Assembly: GCA_947502355.1 (NCBI GenBank)
Contig: CANMZP010000015.1
Span: 1 to 64,000, forward strand
Direction: 5' to 3'
Length of the DNA stretch: 64,000 nucleotides
Origin: an uncultured Thalassotalea sp.
GTDB lineage: Bacteria; Pseudomonadota; Gammaproteobacteria; Enterobacterales; Alteromonadaceae
Part shown: piece by piece, positions 1 through 8,738 of the stretch
How positions within the stretch are numbered: the stretch's first letter is position 1
How the letters are laid out: every line of letters starts with the position of its first letter
Notes under the pieces: generated by a model
Database searches by the model: none
The model's input: the letters and a program-made list of their open reading frames with translations, nothing else
What the model was told of the DNA's origin: nothing
Translations under genes and position numbers: made by a program

Positions 1-40
1 TGAACATCCATGTTCTTCATCGCTAGGCTCCTATTCAGAT

Positions 41-70
41 AAAGCCCTTCGCTAACGCGAAGGGCTTTTT
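41..70 (+). terminator. Rho-independent terminator of a gene left of the window
   Basis: A perfect 12-bp stem (41-52 with 57-68) closes a TAAC tetraloop and runs into a short T tract. It has the shape of an intrinsic terminator reading rightwards, so it most likely ends a plus-strand gene lying to the left of the window. No coding sequence can be recognised in bases 1-40. Confidence 0.75.
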
Positions 71-116
71 CGCATTTGCAGGTTTTGTTTTTGATGCACG
101 CTTTGACGGGAGGGGG

Positions 117-151
117 TCCCATCCAAAAGCGCGATGGGATGACGCTGTATT
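117..151. repeat. REP-like hairpin repeat, copy 1 (GGGATGACG family)
   Basis: A 7-bp inverted repeat (117-123 with 133-139) is followed by GGGATGACGCTGTATT at 136-151. The same layout, GTCCCA then a hairpin then GGGATGACGTTGTATT, recurs at 61938-62007, with 15 of 16 bases of the tail identical. This points to a dispersed intergenic repeat family. Apart from this repeat and the terminator at 41-70 I see nothing in bases 1-325. Confidence 0.5.
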
Positions 152-325
152 GTTTCTGATACTGTTTAGGGCATTATGATGTACAGTTTCTACACTAGCT
201 ATGGTGTGTTTCAAATAAATTGTAAGTGAAATTTTATATCTGGAACCTCCTGCAGTTACAATGAGTACTTGTTCAATGAACTGCGTATTTTTCATCCGTT
301 CGCAGAGTTGTCACCTTCACATATA

Positions 326-1078
326 TCATTCAATTATTGGACTACCAACGCCATAGTGTGGGTTTTTTAGGTGAGCTATTTTTACCATGGATTTGGTTGG
401 GTAGTTGGTAAATATGCCATCAACACCCATTAGATGAAGCTGGATCATATCGATTTCATCATCCACGGTATAAACATAGACTTTTAATCCCCGCTGATGT
501 GCATCTTCGACAAAGGCCTGATTAACAAAATCTACATCTATATGAATACTAAAGGCATTTAAATGCTCCGCAAAAGCTGCATAATCAATGGGGCAACAGG
601 CCGTTAATGCGCCAATATTAAAATGAGGGGCTTTTGCTTTGAGCTCAAACAGTAAATGATGATTGAATGAAGAAAATAAAAACTGATTGGTTTGGAAATG
701 ATACAACTGTTGTGCTTTTTCAATTAATGCTAGGAGAAGATCGACACAGCCTTCCGCTTTCATTTCAATGTTTATAAGGCATCGGCCATTGATCAGCTGT
801 AACACTTCTTCTAATGTGGGTATAGCTTGGCCCTTACCTGCATCGAGCTTTCGCAATTCATTGAACGCTAAACTTCCTACAAGTCCTGAGCCATTTGTTG
901 TTTTATGCAACCAGCGGTCGTGAATAACCACTAATTCGGTCTCACATACGTGGACATCAATTTCAATGGCGTCAACGTTCATTGCCAGTGCTTGTTCTAT
1001 GGCTAATAACGTATTTTCAGGCTCATGGCCACTAGCGCCTCGATGGGCAAAAACGAGCATAAGGTAATGGCTTTCCAT
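326..1078 (-). CDS. Glycerophosphodiester phosphodiesterase (GDPD/UgpQ family)
   Basis: This protein should hydrolyse deacylated phospholipids (glycerophosphodiesters) to glycerol-3-phosphate and an alcohol. The family signature is clear: HRG with PENT at residues 12-23, the metal-binding EID at 39-41, and the catalytic HD at 53-54, followed by a TIM-barrel-length sequence ending near residue 250. That is the usual size of the short cytoplasmic UgpQ type, and no signal peptide is visible. The start is ambiguous: residue 7 is also Met and lies just before the conserved beta strand, and neither start has a strong ribosome binding site. It is followed on the same strand by psd after about 155 bp, so both minus-strand neighbours deal with phospholipids, although co-transcription is not shown. 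Confidence 0.88.
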   Translation of the reverse strand: MESHYLMLVFAHRGASGHEPENTLLAIEQALAMNVDAIEIDVHVCETELVVIHDRWLHKTTNGSGLVGSLAFNELRKLDAGKGQAIPTLEEVLQLINGRCLINIEMKAEGCVDLLLALIEKAQQLYHFQTNQFLFSSFNHHLLFELKAKAPHFNIGALTACCPIDYAAFAEHLNAFSIHIDVDFVNQAFVEDAHQRGLKVYVYTVDDEIDMIQLHLMGVDGIFTNYPTKSMVKIAHLKNPHYGVGSPIIE

Positions 1079-1232
1079 CCGACATAATTAACTCAATTAT
1101 AGTCGCTAAGTATGGCACTTTTATGAAATTAAAAAACTAAGGATGGGGAATTGATTCGGTTGAATTTATAAGCGGAGAATTAGGGACTCTTTACCTGCAT
1201 GATTGCAGAAACAGCCCCTATTGCAATGGTCA

Positions 1233-2096
1233 TTATTTATCGTTCAGATAACCGTATGGTTTACCAAGACGAGTAATTGTACCTGGCACATCACCTTCAG
1301 TGAAATCCATTGTGTTAGCAGGGAAACAGCAAACAGTGGTGGAACCTAATTTAAAGCGGCCCATTTCTTCCCCTTTTTCAAGGTGGATAGCTTGTTCACC
1401 TTCAGCCGGGTACTGCCAGCGAGTAATACGTTTACCAGCAGGAGGTGTGATGGTACCAGCCCAAACAGTCTCAATACTAGCAACAATGGTTGCGCCAACA
1501 AGGACCAACGCCATTGGGCCGATTTCAGTATCAAAAATAGCGACGACACGTTCGTTTCGAGCAAATAAGTTAGGAACGTTTCTGGCGGTTAGTGGGTTAA
1601 CCGAAAACAGATCGCCCGGAACAAAGATCATTTCGCGTAAAGTACCTGCCATTGGCATGTGAATGCGGTGATAATCTTTTGGAGCCAAATAAATGGTTGA
1701 AAACTTACCGCCTTGAAATGGATCTGCGGTTTCTTCTTCACCACCAAGTAGTGTCGTAAGAGAATAACTTACGCCTTTCGCCTGGATAATTTGATCATCT
1801 TTAATATCACCTTGTTGGCTGATAGTACCGTCAACAGGGAAACAGATTTCTTTGTTATCAGGATTTATTGGACGGGCACCCTCTTTTAATTCACGAGTGA
1901 AAAAGTCATTAAAGGTATCAAAGTCGGTGGCGTCTTGTAATTTTGCTTCACTCATATCAATGCCATAGGCTTTGATAAAACGATTGATGGCAAAAGTGGT
2001 TAAAGCGCCTGCCTTGGCACCTGCGAATTTACCCACTAAGCGAGATAGGCCATGCTTTGGTAAGAGGTACTGTAATGCAATTTTAAAATTGTCCAT
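1233..2096 (-). CDS. psd: Phosphatidylserine decarboxylase proenzyme
   Basis: Psd converts phosphatidylserine to phosphatidylethanolamine at the inner membrane. It is made as a proenzyme that cleaves itself at a Gly-Ser bond, the serine becoming the pyruvoyl cofactor of the small subunit. The LGST cleavage motif is present near residue 251, with the partner FPVDG aspartate near residue 88 and the HRIHMP histidine near residue 143. The length of 287 aa is typical. It lies 37 bp downstream of rsgA on the same strand, the arrangement seen in many gammaproteobacteria, so the two are probably co-transcribed. Confidence 0.97.
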   Translation of the reverse strand: MDNFKIALQYLLPKHGLSRLVGKFAGAKAGALTTFAINRFIKAYGIDMSEAKLQDATDFDTFNDFFTRELKEGARPINPDNKEICFPVDGTISQQGDIKDDQIIQAKGVSYSLTTLLGGEEETADPFQGGKFSTIYLAPKDYHRIHMPMAGTLREMIFVPGDLFSVNPLTARNVPNLFARNERVVAIFDTEIGPMALVLVGATIVASIETVWAGTITPPAGKRITRWQYPAEGEQAIHLEKGEEMGRFKLGSTTVCCFPANTMDFTEGDVPGTITRLGKPYGYLNDK

Positions 2097-2133
2097 TGAC
2101 TTGAGAATTTCCTTTGTCTGTAATAATTAATTG

Positions 2134-3165
2134 TTAATTAAATCGTGATGTTAATTTGTTGTCGTCTAAACTCGCCAAAATACGTTGATAACTGGCAAAT
2201 CGTAATGGATTTATGTGACCTTCATCTACGGCAGCAATCAAGGCACAGCCAGGATCGTTTAAGTGCTTGCAGTCTCTGAATTTACAATAGCCAAAATAAT
2301 CCTGAAATTCGATAAAGCCTGCATCAACTTGCTCTGGCGATAAATGCCATAAGCCAAATTCACGGATCCCTGGTGAGTCAATTAAACTGCCACCGGTTGG
2401 GAAGTGGTATAAGCGAGCGACCGTGGTTGTGTGTTGTCCTAACCCCGAACCTTCAGATACTTCTTTGGTCAACAAATCCAAATTTGGCATCAAGGTATTC
2501 ACTAGAGTCGATTTTCCGACGCCGGATTGACCAACAAAGATTGACGTTTTATCGGTCATTTTCGCTTTTATTTCATCAATACCCGACTCCGCTTTACTGC
2601 TAGCTCGAATAATTTCATAGCCAATGTCGCTTAATATTTTTAAGCGTTGGTTAATTTCTTCGAGGTTCTCATCGCTTAATAAGTCGGTTTTATTTAACAC
2701 GATAATCGGCTTAATGCCCGTTAGCTCGGTGGCTACTAGATAACGGTCAATAATATCGGCATTGAAGGCCGGTACCACAGAAGAAACGATGAAGATTTGA
2801 TCAATATTTGCCGCAATGGGTTTTACCCCGTCATAGACATCTGGGCGTGATAATTCAGAGTGGCGTTCATGAACTGCCTCAATGACGCCGCTGATGCTGT
2901 GCACTGTTTCTTTACCTTGTCGCCAAACCACATTGTCTCCACAAACCAGGCTGGACACAGTGCGGCGAATATTACAGCGAAAAATATTACCGGAAGCGTC
3001 TTCAACATCGGCGTGTTGGCCAAAACGGCTAACAATCACCCCTTCTTGCTGATCACCAAGTTCTGAATCTTGCCAAACATCTTGCTTGTCTTTCTTCAGT
3101 TTGTTGGAAAGATTCTTTTTAATCCGGCGGTTTTGCCCTTTAGTCAGTTTTTTTGCTTTAGCCAC
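2134..3165 (-). CDS. rsgA: Ribosome small-subunit maturation GTPase RsgA
   Basis: RsgA is a circularly permuted GTPase that checks late maturation of the 30S subunit. The permuted order can be read directly: an OB-fold region in the first 110 residues, then the G4 motif NKTD, then the P-loop GQSGVGKST, then the G3 motif DSPG. A C-terminal zinc-binding segment follows with the pattern C-x4-C-x-H-x5-C. The Lys/Arg-rich N-terminus (KGQNRRIKKN) fits RNA contact. At 343 aa the protein is full length. It is divergent from orn across about 160 bp and followed by psd. Confidence 0.97.
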   Translation of the reverse strand: MAKAKKLTKGQNRRIKKNLSNKLKKDKQDVWQDSELGDQQEGVIVSRFGQHADVEDASGNIFRCNIRRTVSSLVCGDNVVWRQGKETVHSISGVIEAVHERHSELSRPDVYDGVKPIAANIDQIFIVSSVVPAFNADIIDRYLVATELTGIKPIIVLNKTDLLSDENLEEINQRLKILSDIGYEIIRASSKAESGIDEIKAKMTDKTSIFVGQSGVGKSTLVNTLMPNLDLLTKEVSEGSGLGQHTTTVARLYHFPTGGSLIDSPGIREFGLWHLSPEQVDAGFIEFQDYFGYCKFRDCKHLNDPGCALIAAVDEGHINPLRFASYQRILASLDDNKLTSRFN

Positions 3166-3326
3166 TAATACTCTTCATGTGTTTATTTAGGTCATAAGAA
3201 AAGCCCGCTTTATCTTATATAACCGTTTGGGATACAGTATTATATACTTAAGCGCTTATTATACCAAATTCCTAAAAACGATGGGGTTAGCCCTAGGCTA
3301 GGTAAGCAAACCAAGAATAATGGAAC

Positions 3327-3878
3327 ATGAATATGACCGTAAATGCAGATAACTTAATTTGGCTTGATTTAGAAATGACTGGCCTTGAACCAAAACACGA
3401 TAAAATTTTGGAAATTGCTTCAATCATTACCGATGGGCAGTTAAACATTATTGCTGAAGGCCCTGTGTTTGCCATAAAACAACCACCTGAAGTAATGGAA
3501 AATATGAATGAGTGGTGCATTGAGCAGCATGGTAAAAGTGGCTTAACCCAGCGCTGTCTTAACTCCACAGTAAGCCTTGAAGAAGCTGAACAGCAAACCA
3601 TCGCTTTTATCAGCAAATATGTTCCTAAAGGTGTATCACCTATGTGTGGTAATAGCATCGGTCAGGATCGTCGCTTTATTAATGCTTATATGCCTGACTT
3701 TGAAGATTATTTTCATTATCGCAATATTGATGTTAGTACCATTAAAGAATTAGCTCGTCGTTGGCAACCTGACATTCTTGATAAGGTTGAGAAAAAAGGC
3801 GTTCACTTGGCATTGGATGATATCCGCGAATCAATCAGCGAGTTACAGGTTTATCGCCAATACGCATTTAAAATCTAA
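3327..3878 (+). CDS. orn: Oligoribonuclease
   Basis: Orn is a 3'-5' exoribonuclease that degrades very short RNAs (nanoRNA, pGpG) in the cytoplasm. The DEDDh exonuclease signature is visible: D14 and E16 in [10 protein letters not shown], and a C-terminal [11 protein letters not shown] block supplying the histidine and last aspartate. The length of 183 aa matches the family. The first codon may be ATG 3327 or the ATG two codons later. It is divergent from rsgA and ends at a strong intrinsic terminator, so it appears monocistronic. Confidence 0.97.
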   Translation: MNMTVNADNLIWLDLEMTGLEPKHDKILEIASIITDGQLNIIAEGPVFAIKQPPEVMENMNEWCIEQHGKSGLTQRCLNSTVSLEEAEQQTIAFISKYVPKGVSPMCGNSIGQDRRFINAYMPDFEDYFHYRNIDVSTIKELARRWQPDILDKVEKKGVHLALDDIRESISELQVYRQYAFKI

Positions 3879-3882
3879 CCCT

Positions 3883-3910
3883 AAAAGCCACTTTACAGTG
3901 GCTTTTTTTT
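3883..3910 (+). terminator. Intrinsic terminator of orn
   Basis: A perfect 10-bp stem (3883-3892 with 3897-3906) has a TTAC loop and is followed by a run of eight T, starting 5 bases after the orn stop codon. Confidence 0.9.
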
Positions 3911-4060
3911 GTCAGCCCTATCGTAATGGCTGCTTTTTTATACTAACCTAGTAAAAAGCGTGTAAAAATAGTGTTTTTGCACGCTAATAATTCTATAAGC
4001 TAAATCCTACGCTCCATATCAAGATGTAATGGACAGAATAATAAGAAAGGATCTCAACTC

Positions 4061-5710
4061 ATGGTTCAAGTTGTAACGGACATCACAGTACCCAATAAAA
4101 TATTGGGTAAAGGTATTGTATACGTAGCACTTCTACTCGCGACTATGGTATTGCTGCTTGGCGTATCTTTATGGCTTTATAATCAGCAAGCCGAAAAAGC
4201 CAACTTTTTGCATCAGCAACAAGTGCCGTTTATCAAAAACAACGCCCAATTAATGAAAAGTGTTGCTGAGCTGGAAAATCAGTTGGTGGCACAACAACTG
4301 GCCATTTCACATCAACAACTTGCCCAACCTCTAGAAAATGTTAAACAAGCCTGGCTTGAGATCGTCGACCTAAGCCGTAACCATATTTTGATGGTAAACG
4401 ATAGTTTGCGCGATAATGCTGCCGATGAAATAGCCGTAACCGCTCAGCAATACGCCGAAGGTTATAAAGAATTTGTTATTTTAGTCGATGATTTATTGTT
4501 AACTCGTCAATCGAGAGTTGGCCAATATGCGGCCAATAGCGCGACATTGGCTGAAATAATCGGAAACGTAAATCGTCTTAAAAACAACAAACAAACGGAG
4601 CTTAAGCAAACCTCTTTTGATTTTGTAAATTCCAATAATCGCCTTGGCACAGAACAATTTAACCAGATGTTATCCTTAAATAGCGAGGTGCAGTTATACC
4701 AGCATATTTATCAGGAACTTTTGAAAATACAAAACCAATTGACCTCTTTATCGTCGCAAGTTACTGCCCATAAGCTAAATCAAATTTCTTCCCAAATTGC
4801 CAGCTTAACCAAAAACATCAATGAGGAAATGAATAATCGCTCGGCTGGAAAAGAGTTTAAAAGTATCAGTGATGATATTATTGATATCAGTAATCAATTT
4901 ATGGGATCTGGGCAACTCTTTGCCAAATGGCAAACCGAAAACACCCTAGTAACGCAAATTTTAAATGAATTGACCAATTATCAGCTTTTTTTACGCAAAA
5001 CCGCCGGCTTGATCCAAAGTTCAGACTTTTATGATTTACCTGAATTCAAATTGGTACTGCCAATCATAAACGTTAAAGTGAACGAATCCACCCTTACCCC
5101 GATTGGCTTTTTATTTGTTGTGGTTTTATTTAGCACCTCGGCCTTTTTAGCTTGGCGCCTTATTGTGTTAATAAAGGTTTCATACCTTCGTGGGGCTGAA
5201 TTTGTTAAAGAAGATTATCGTCAGGAGCTGCAGGCTGAGCAAGCGATTAAGCAAGCAGAAGAGCGCCATAAGTTGCAGCTTGATAATATAATGAAACTCG
5301 AAGAACCCGTAGCCCAAGATGAGTCTGTAAAGTCTGAAGAAGATTCTGGTGAACTGCAACCTAGCTTTTATAAAATGAATGGTCTGGTTATGGATATTGA
5401 AAAGTATAACCAATACCATGGTTCGGCAGAGATGGCGGTATTTATGCTAGAAGATTATGTTGGCCGCAATGAAACCAATTTAGAAAAATTAAAGCAAGCA
5501 GTTCACCATAAAAACCTAGTGAAAATTGACCACATTCAAAAAGCCATCCTTAAGACCGCAAATATTTTAAGTGCGCCAAGAATGCTTAAAGCTTGTGAGC
5601 ATATTAAACTTGCCTGTGAGCAAGGCAAAGTCGATTTATGCCCACCGCTTGTTATTGAACTTGAAGAAGCCATGCAGGAAGTAAAAGATTACGTTTGTGA
5701 AATGAGCTAA
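4061..5710 (+). CDS. Two-TM membrane protein with degenerate HPt-like C-terminal domain
   Basis: I do not recognise a named gene. The layout is a short cytoplasmic N-terminus, a membrane segment at about residues 17-41, a roughly 300-residue helical, Gln-rich periplasmic region, a second membrane segment at about 347-371, a charged coiled coil at about 380-415, and a final helical domain from about 440 to 549. This resembles the sensor half of a TorS-like hybrid kinase, but no kinase core is present. The last domain can be laid on the HPt fold without gaps through the K and the downstream leucines, but the phospho-acceptor histidine position is Ala495 (AILKTAN in place of HxLKGxx). K498 is kept and the two glycines are lost. 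Phosphotransfer through this domain is therefore unlikely. It probably acts as a membrane sensor or scaffold. No regulator gene is adjacent. Confidence 0.6.
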   Translation: MVQVVTDITVPNKILGKGIVYVALLLATMVLLLGVSLWLYNQQAEKANFLHQQQVPFIKNNAQLMKSVAELENQLVAQQLAISHQQLAQPLENVKQAWLEIVDLSRNHILMVNDSLRDNAADEIAVTAQQYAEGYKEFVILVDDLLLTRQSRVGQYAANSATLAEIIGNVNRLKNNKQTELKQTSFDFVNSNNRLGTEQFNQMLSLNSEVQLYQHIYQELLKIQNQLTSLSSQVTAHKLNQISSQIASLTKNINEEMNNRSAGKEFKSISDDIIDISNQFMGSGQLFAKWQTENTLVTQILNELTNYQLFLRKTAGLIQSSDFYDLPEFKLVLPIINVKVNESTLTPIGFLFVVVLFSTSAFLAWRLIVLIKVSYLRGAEFVKEDYRQELQAEQAIKQAEERHKLQLDNIMKLEEPVAQDESVKSEEDSGELQPSFYKMNGLVMDIEKYNQYHGSAEMAVFMLEDYVGRNETNLEKLKQAVHHKNLVKIDHIQKAILKTANILSAPRMLKACEHIKLACEQGKVDLCPPLVIELEEAMQEVKDYVCEMS

Positions 5711-5878
5711 GCGACAAGAAACTATTGAATAAACGCGGCCGTGTTTAAATAAATGTTTCAAAGAAAATAAATCTCTATAAATCATCTGTTAAAGATAGAG
5801 CTGTTCGACCATTTCAGTTAAAATCTAGCCATTAAAGTAATGATTTTAACAGCCTAAAAAAGGCATAGGGTTTAGCAA

Positions 5879-7450
5879 ATGGAGTTTATTTGGATACTGG
5901 TCGCTTTTTTGTTTGGTTTAGCTGCGAAAATCGTTTCTTTGCCGCCAAGCATTGGCTATCTGGTCGCAGGTTTTGCCCTTCACTTTCTCGGTTATCAAGC
6001 CGATACCAGCTTAACAACCCTAGCCGATTTAGGCATCACCTTGATGCTATTTACCATCGGCCTGAAATTAAACATTAAAGATCTTATTAAAGCAGAGGTC
6101 TGGCAAGGTGCCATTTTCCATAGTGGTATTTGGGTGCTGTTAAGTTTGATTGTCCTCAAGATTTTCGCCTTTATTAGCCTATTCTATTTTGATCTATTAA
6201 CCGACTCAGCGGCACTGATCATGGCGTTTGCATTAAGCTTTTCAAGCACTGTATGTGTGGTTAAGTTGATGGAAGATCATGGTGAATTGCGAACCCGACA
6301 TGGTAAATTATCAATTGGTATTCTGGTTATGCAGGACATTGTTGCCGTTATCTTTTTGGTTGTCGCAACCGGTAAGATGCCTTCGGTTTGGGCATTCGCC
6401 CTATTGTTAGCTTTTGTTTTCAAACCGCTTATTTATCGAATTGTCACCTCGGTTGGTCACGGTGAACTTATCCCTCTTACCGGTATTTTTCTTGCCCTGG
6501 GCGCTTATGAGCTATTTTACTTACTACAAATAAAAGGTGATTTAGGCGCTTTACTTGCGGGTATGTTCTTAGCCGGGCATCCGAAAGCCAGTGAAATTAA
6601 CAAGTCACTCTTAAACTTTAAAGATCTGTTTCTAATTGGTTTTTTCTTGCTGATTGGCTTCACCGCATTACCGACATTGGAAATGTTGACCGTGGCGCTG
6701 ATCATTACCTTATTGTTACCACTCAAATTTGCGCTGTTTTTCGCACTATTCTGTTGGTTAAAGCTCAAAGTAAGAACGGCGTTTCTTACCGCGATCATTC
6801 TGTGTAATTTCAGTGAATTTGGCTTAATCGTTGCGTCAATTAGTGTTGAGTCTGGCTGGTTAGCGAAAGAGTGGTTGGTGATCCTTGCGCTGGCAGTATC
6901 TATGTCTTTTATTATCACCAATGTGGTGTATCGATTTGCTGAATCCATGTTTAACCGTAATAAACCCACATTAGTAACATTAGAGCGTCGTACAAGGTTA
7001 AACGAAGATGTCTTTGAACTGCCTGAAAACGCACCGATTGTTATTGTTGGTATGGGACGTGTTGGTATGGGTGCATATGATGCATTAGCATCCCAAGTGG
7101 GGAATAAAGTGTGGGGACTAGATGCTGAGGGCAGTAAGGTCGACTGGCTTAAAAGTCAAAACGTACAAGCATTTTATGGTGATGGTGAGTCCAGAGATTT
7201 TTGGGAAACCATGGACCTGTCTAAACTGGAGTTGGTGCTTATTGCTGTTCCTGCGGTAAAAGATACCATTAATATTACCAATCAGCTGCGTTCAGCCAAT
7301 TATACCGGCCAAATTGCTGCCATAGCTCGTTTTGATGATGAACGTGCGATACTGGAAAGCTTGGGTATTAACAAAGTATTTAACTTCTATCACGAAGCTG
7401 GTGTTGGTTTTGCTGATGAAAGTTTAAGTTTGCTTAACGCCAAAGCCTAA
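5879..7450 (+). CDS. CPA2-family cation:proton antiporter with C-terminal Rossmann (TrkA-N) domain
   Basis: An inner-membrane monovalent cation/proton antiporter of the KefB/YbaL/RosB type. The first ~370 residues hold about 12 hydrophobic segments, including the family-typical stretches PPSIGYLVAGF and LADLGITLMLFTIGL and a polar FSSTVCVVKL segment inside the membrane. The C-terminal ~130 residues form a nucleotide-binding Rossmann domain starting IVIVGMGRVGMG, which normally gates transport in response to ligand or redox state. At 523 aa it is shorter than KefB/KefC and ends without an additional regulatory tail. It converges on queG with only 13 bp between stop codons; a 7-bp stem (7446-7452 with 7455-7461) lies there. 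The ion specificity (K+ or Na+) cannot be read from the sequence. Confidence 0.88.
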   Translation: MEFIWILVAFLFGLAAKIVSLPPSIGYLVAGFALHFLGYQADTSLTTLADLGITLMLFTIGLKLNIKDLIKAEVWQGAIFHSGIWVLLSLIVLKIFAFISLFYFDLLTDSAALIMAFALSFSSTVCVVKLMEDHGELRTRHGKLSIGILVMQDIVAVIFLVVATGKMPSVWAFALLLAFVFKPLIYRIVTSVGHGELIPLTGIFLALGAYELFYLLQIKGDLGALLAGMFLAGHPKASEINKSLLNFKDLFLIGFFLLIGFTALPTLEMLTVALIITLLLPLKFALFFALFCWLKLKVRTAFLTAIILCNFSEFGLIVASISVESGWLAKEWLVILALAVSMSFIITNVVYRFAESMFNRNKPTLVTLERRTRLNEDVFELPENAPIVIVGMGRVGMGAYDALASQVGNKVWGLDAEGSKVDWLKSQNVQAFYGDGESRDFWETMDLSKLELVLIAVPAVKDTINITNQLRSANYTGQIAAIARFDDERAILESLGINKVFNFYHEAGVGFADESLSLLNAKA

Positions 7451-7463
7451 GCACGCTTAGGGG

Positions 7464-8642
7464 TTAAGCATCTCGCGGTAACCCTTTCTCTATAGAGCGA
7501 ACAAGTCGGCTCGTCAGTCGACTTTGTTGGCTGTCTTGCTCTGCCTGTTTTTTCGTATGTTGAGCTAAAGCCCAATCAATATGCTCTCTAACCATGTCAC
7601 TGGCCGTGGTTTTTTTCTGTTCGAGCGCATCGACAATTTGCTGATTAAAAGGCGCATTACCTAGGGCTACGGCAATATTACGTTGCCAGCAATCATGGCC
7701 AATACGACGAATAGGTGAGCCTTCGGTATTTTTTAAAAACTGCGCTTCAGACCAAGAAAAAAGCGCCAAAAGGGTCACATTATCCAGTTGGTGTCTGGCT
7801 TGAAAGTCTTGCTCGTTACTTAATTGTGCATATCGATTCCACGGGCAAATAAGCTGACAATCATCACAACCGTAAATTCGATTGCCTATCGCTTCTCTAA
7901 ACTCCAATGGAATCGCGTCTTTTAGCTCAATGGTTAAATACGAGATACAGCGCCTTGCATCTACCACATAAGGTTCGACAATCGCTTGGGTTGGACAAAT
8001 CTTAATACAAGCTACGCATTGTCCACATTGATTTTGTTGGAGCTTGTCCACAGGCAGTGGTAAATCCACCAGTAATTCACCTAAAAAGAACCAAGAGCCA
8101 GCGTTCTCGTTGATGAGTAAGGAATGTTTACCAACCCAACCAAGACCGGCTTTTTCAGCCAGTGGTCTTTCAAGGATCGGGGCAGAGTCAACAAAGGGTC
8201 TGAAATTGAGGCTCTGACAATGGTCAATGATTTTTTGGCCAAGTTGCTTTAAGCGGTTTCGCATCAATTTGTGATAATCACGGCCTAATGCATAGCGTGA
8301 TACATAAGCGTGTTCAGGCTGTTTTAAAATATGAGCAAATTGAGCGTTTTTGGGTAAATAATTTAACCTAGCAGAAATAACACGTAAGGTACCAGGTAAT
8401 AATTCATCAGGTCGAGCACGCATTAAGTCGTGGCGCTGCATGTAGTCCATTTCGCCATGAAAACCGTTTTCAAGCCAACGACTTAAGGCTTTTTCGTGTT
8501 GGCTTAAGTCGACATCACAAATGCCTATATCTTCAAAACCTAGTGCTTTCCCCCAGTCTTTTATCCGTTGGGCAAGTTGCTCATAGTTGATGTGATTGGC
8601 TGTTGTCATATAAGGGACACCGATTGTGATTGGTTTACGCAA
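7464..8642 (-). CDS. queG: Epoxyqueuosine reductase
   Basis: QueG performs the last step of queuosine synthesis, reducing epoxyqueuosine to queuosine in tRNA with cobalamin and two 4Fe-4S clusters. Two ferredoxin-like cysteine sets are visible, CGQCVACIKICP near residues 206-217 and CDDCQLICPW near 264-273. The N-terminal cobalamin-binding region includes the conserved RYALGRDYHKLMR stretch. The C-terminus carries the HEAT-like helices of the long form. The start is uncertain: the ATG eleven codons downstream, giving MTTANHINY, fits the usual N-terminus better than the first Met. It is divergent from nnr, the classical gammaproteobacterial arrangement. Confidence 0.96.
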   Translation of the reverse strand: MRKPITIGVPYMTTANHINYEQLAQRIKDWGKALGFEDIGICDVDLSQHEKALSRWLENGFHGEMDYMQRHDLMRARPDELLPGTLRVISARLNYLPKNAQFAHILKQPEHAYVSRYALGRDYHKLMRNRLKQLGQKIIDHCQSLNFRPFVDSAPILERPLAEKAGLGWVGKHSLLINENAGSWFFLGELLVDLPLPVDKLQQNQCGQCVACIKICPTQAIVEPYVVDARRCISYLTIELKDAIPLEFREAIGNRIYGCDDCQLICPWNRYAQLSNEQDFQARHQLDNVTLLALFSWSEAQFLKNTEGSPIRRIGHDCWQRNIAVALGNAPFNQQIVDALEQKKTTASDMVREHIDWALAQHTKKQAEQDSQQSRLTSRLVRSIEKGLPRDA

Positions 8643-8738
8643 AAAAGAGCGCTATATTAGCATAGAGTGGCTTTACATTAGCGACATATACCTAAAATAA
8701 AAACAATAATACAACCTAGTATAAGTGAGAATGCCTAA

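Noticed and set aside
35-295. 86-codon open frame on the minus strand
   Set aside because: It runs through the terminator hairpin and the REP-like repeat, has no ribosome binding site and shows no recognisable domain.
1300-1662. Long antisense frames inside psd, hflX, mpl, nnr and other genes
   Set aside because: All lie opposite or in another frame of clearly identified core genes and carry no independent motif or ribosome site.
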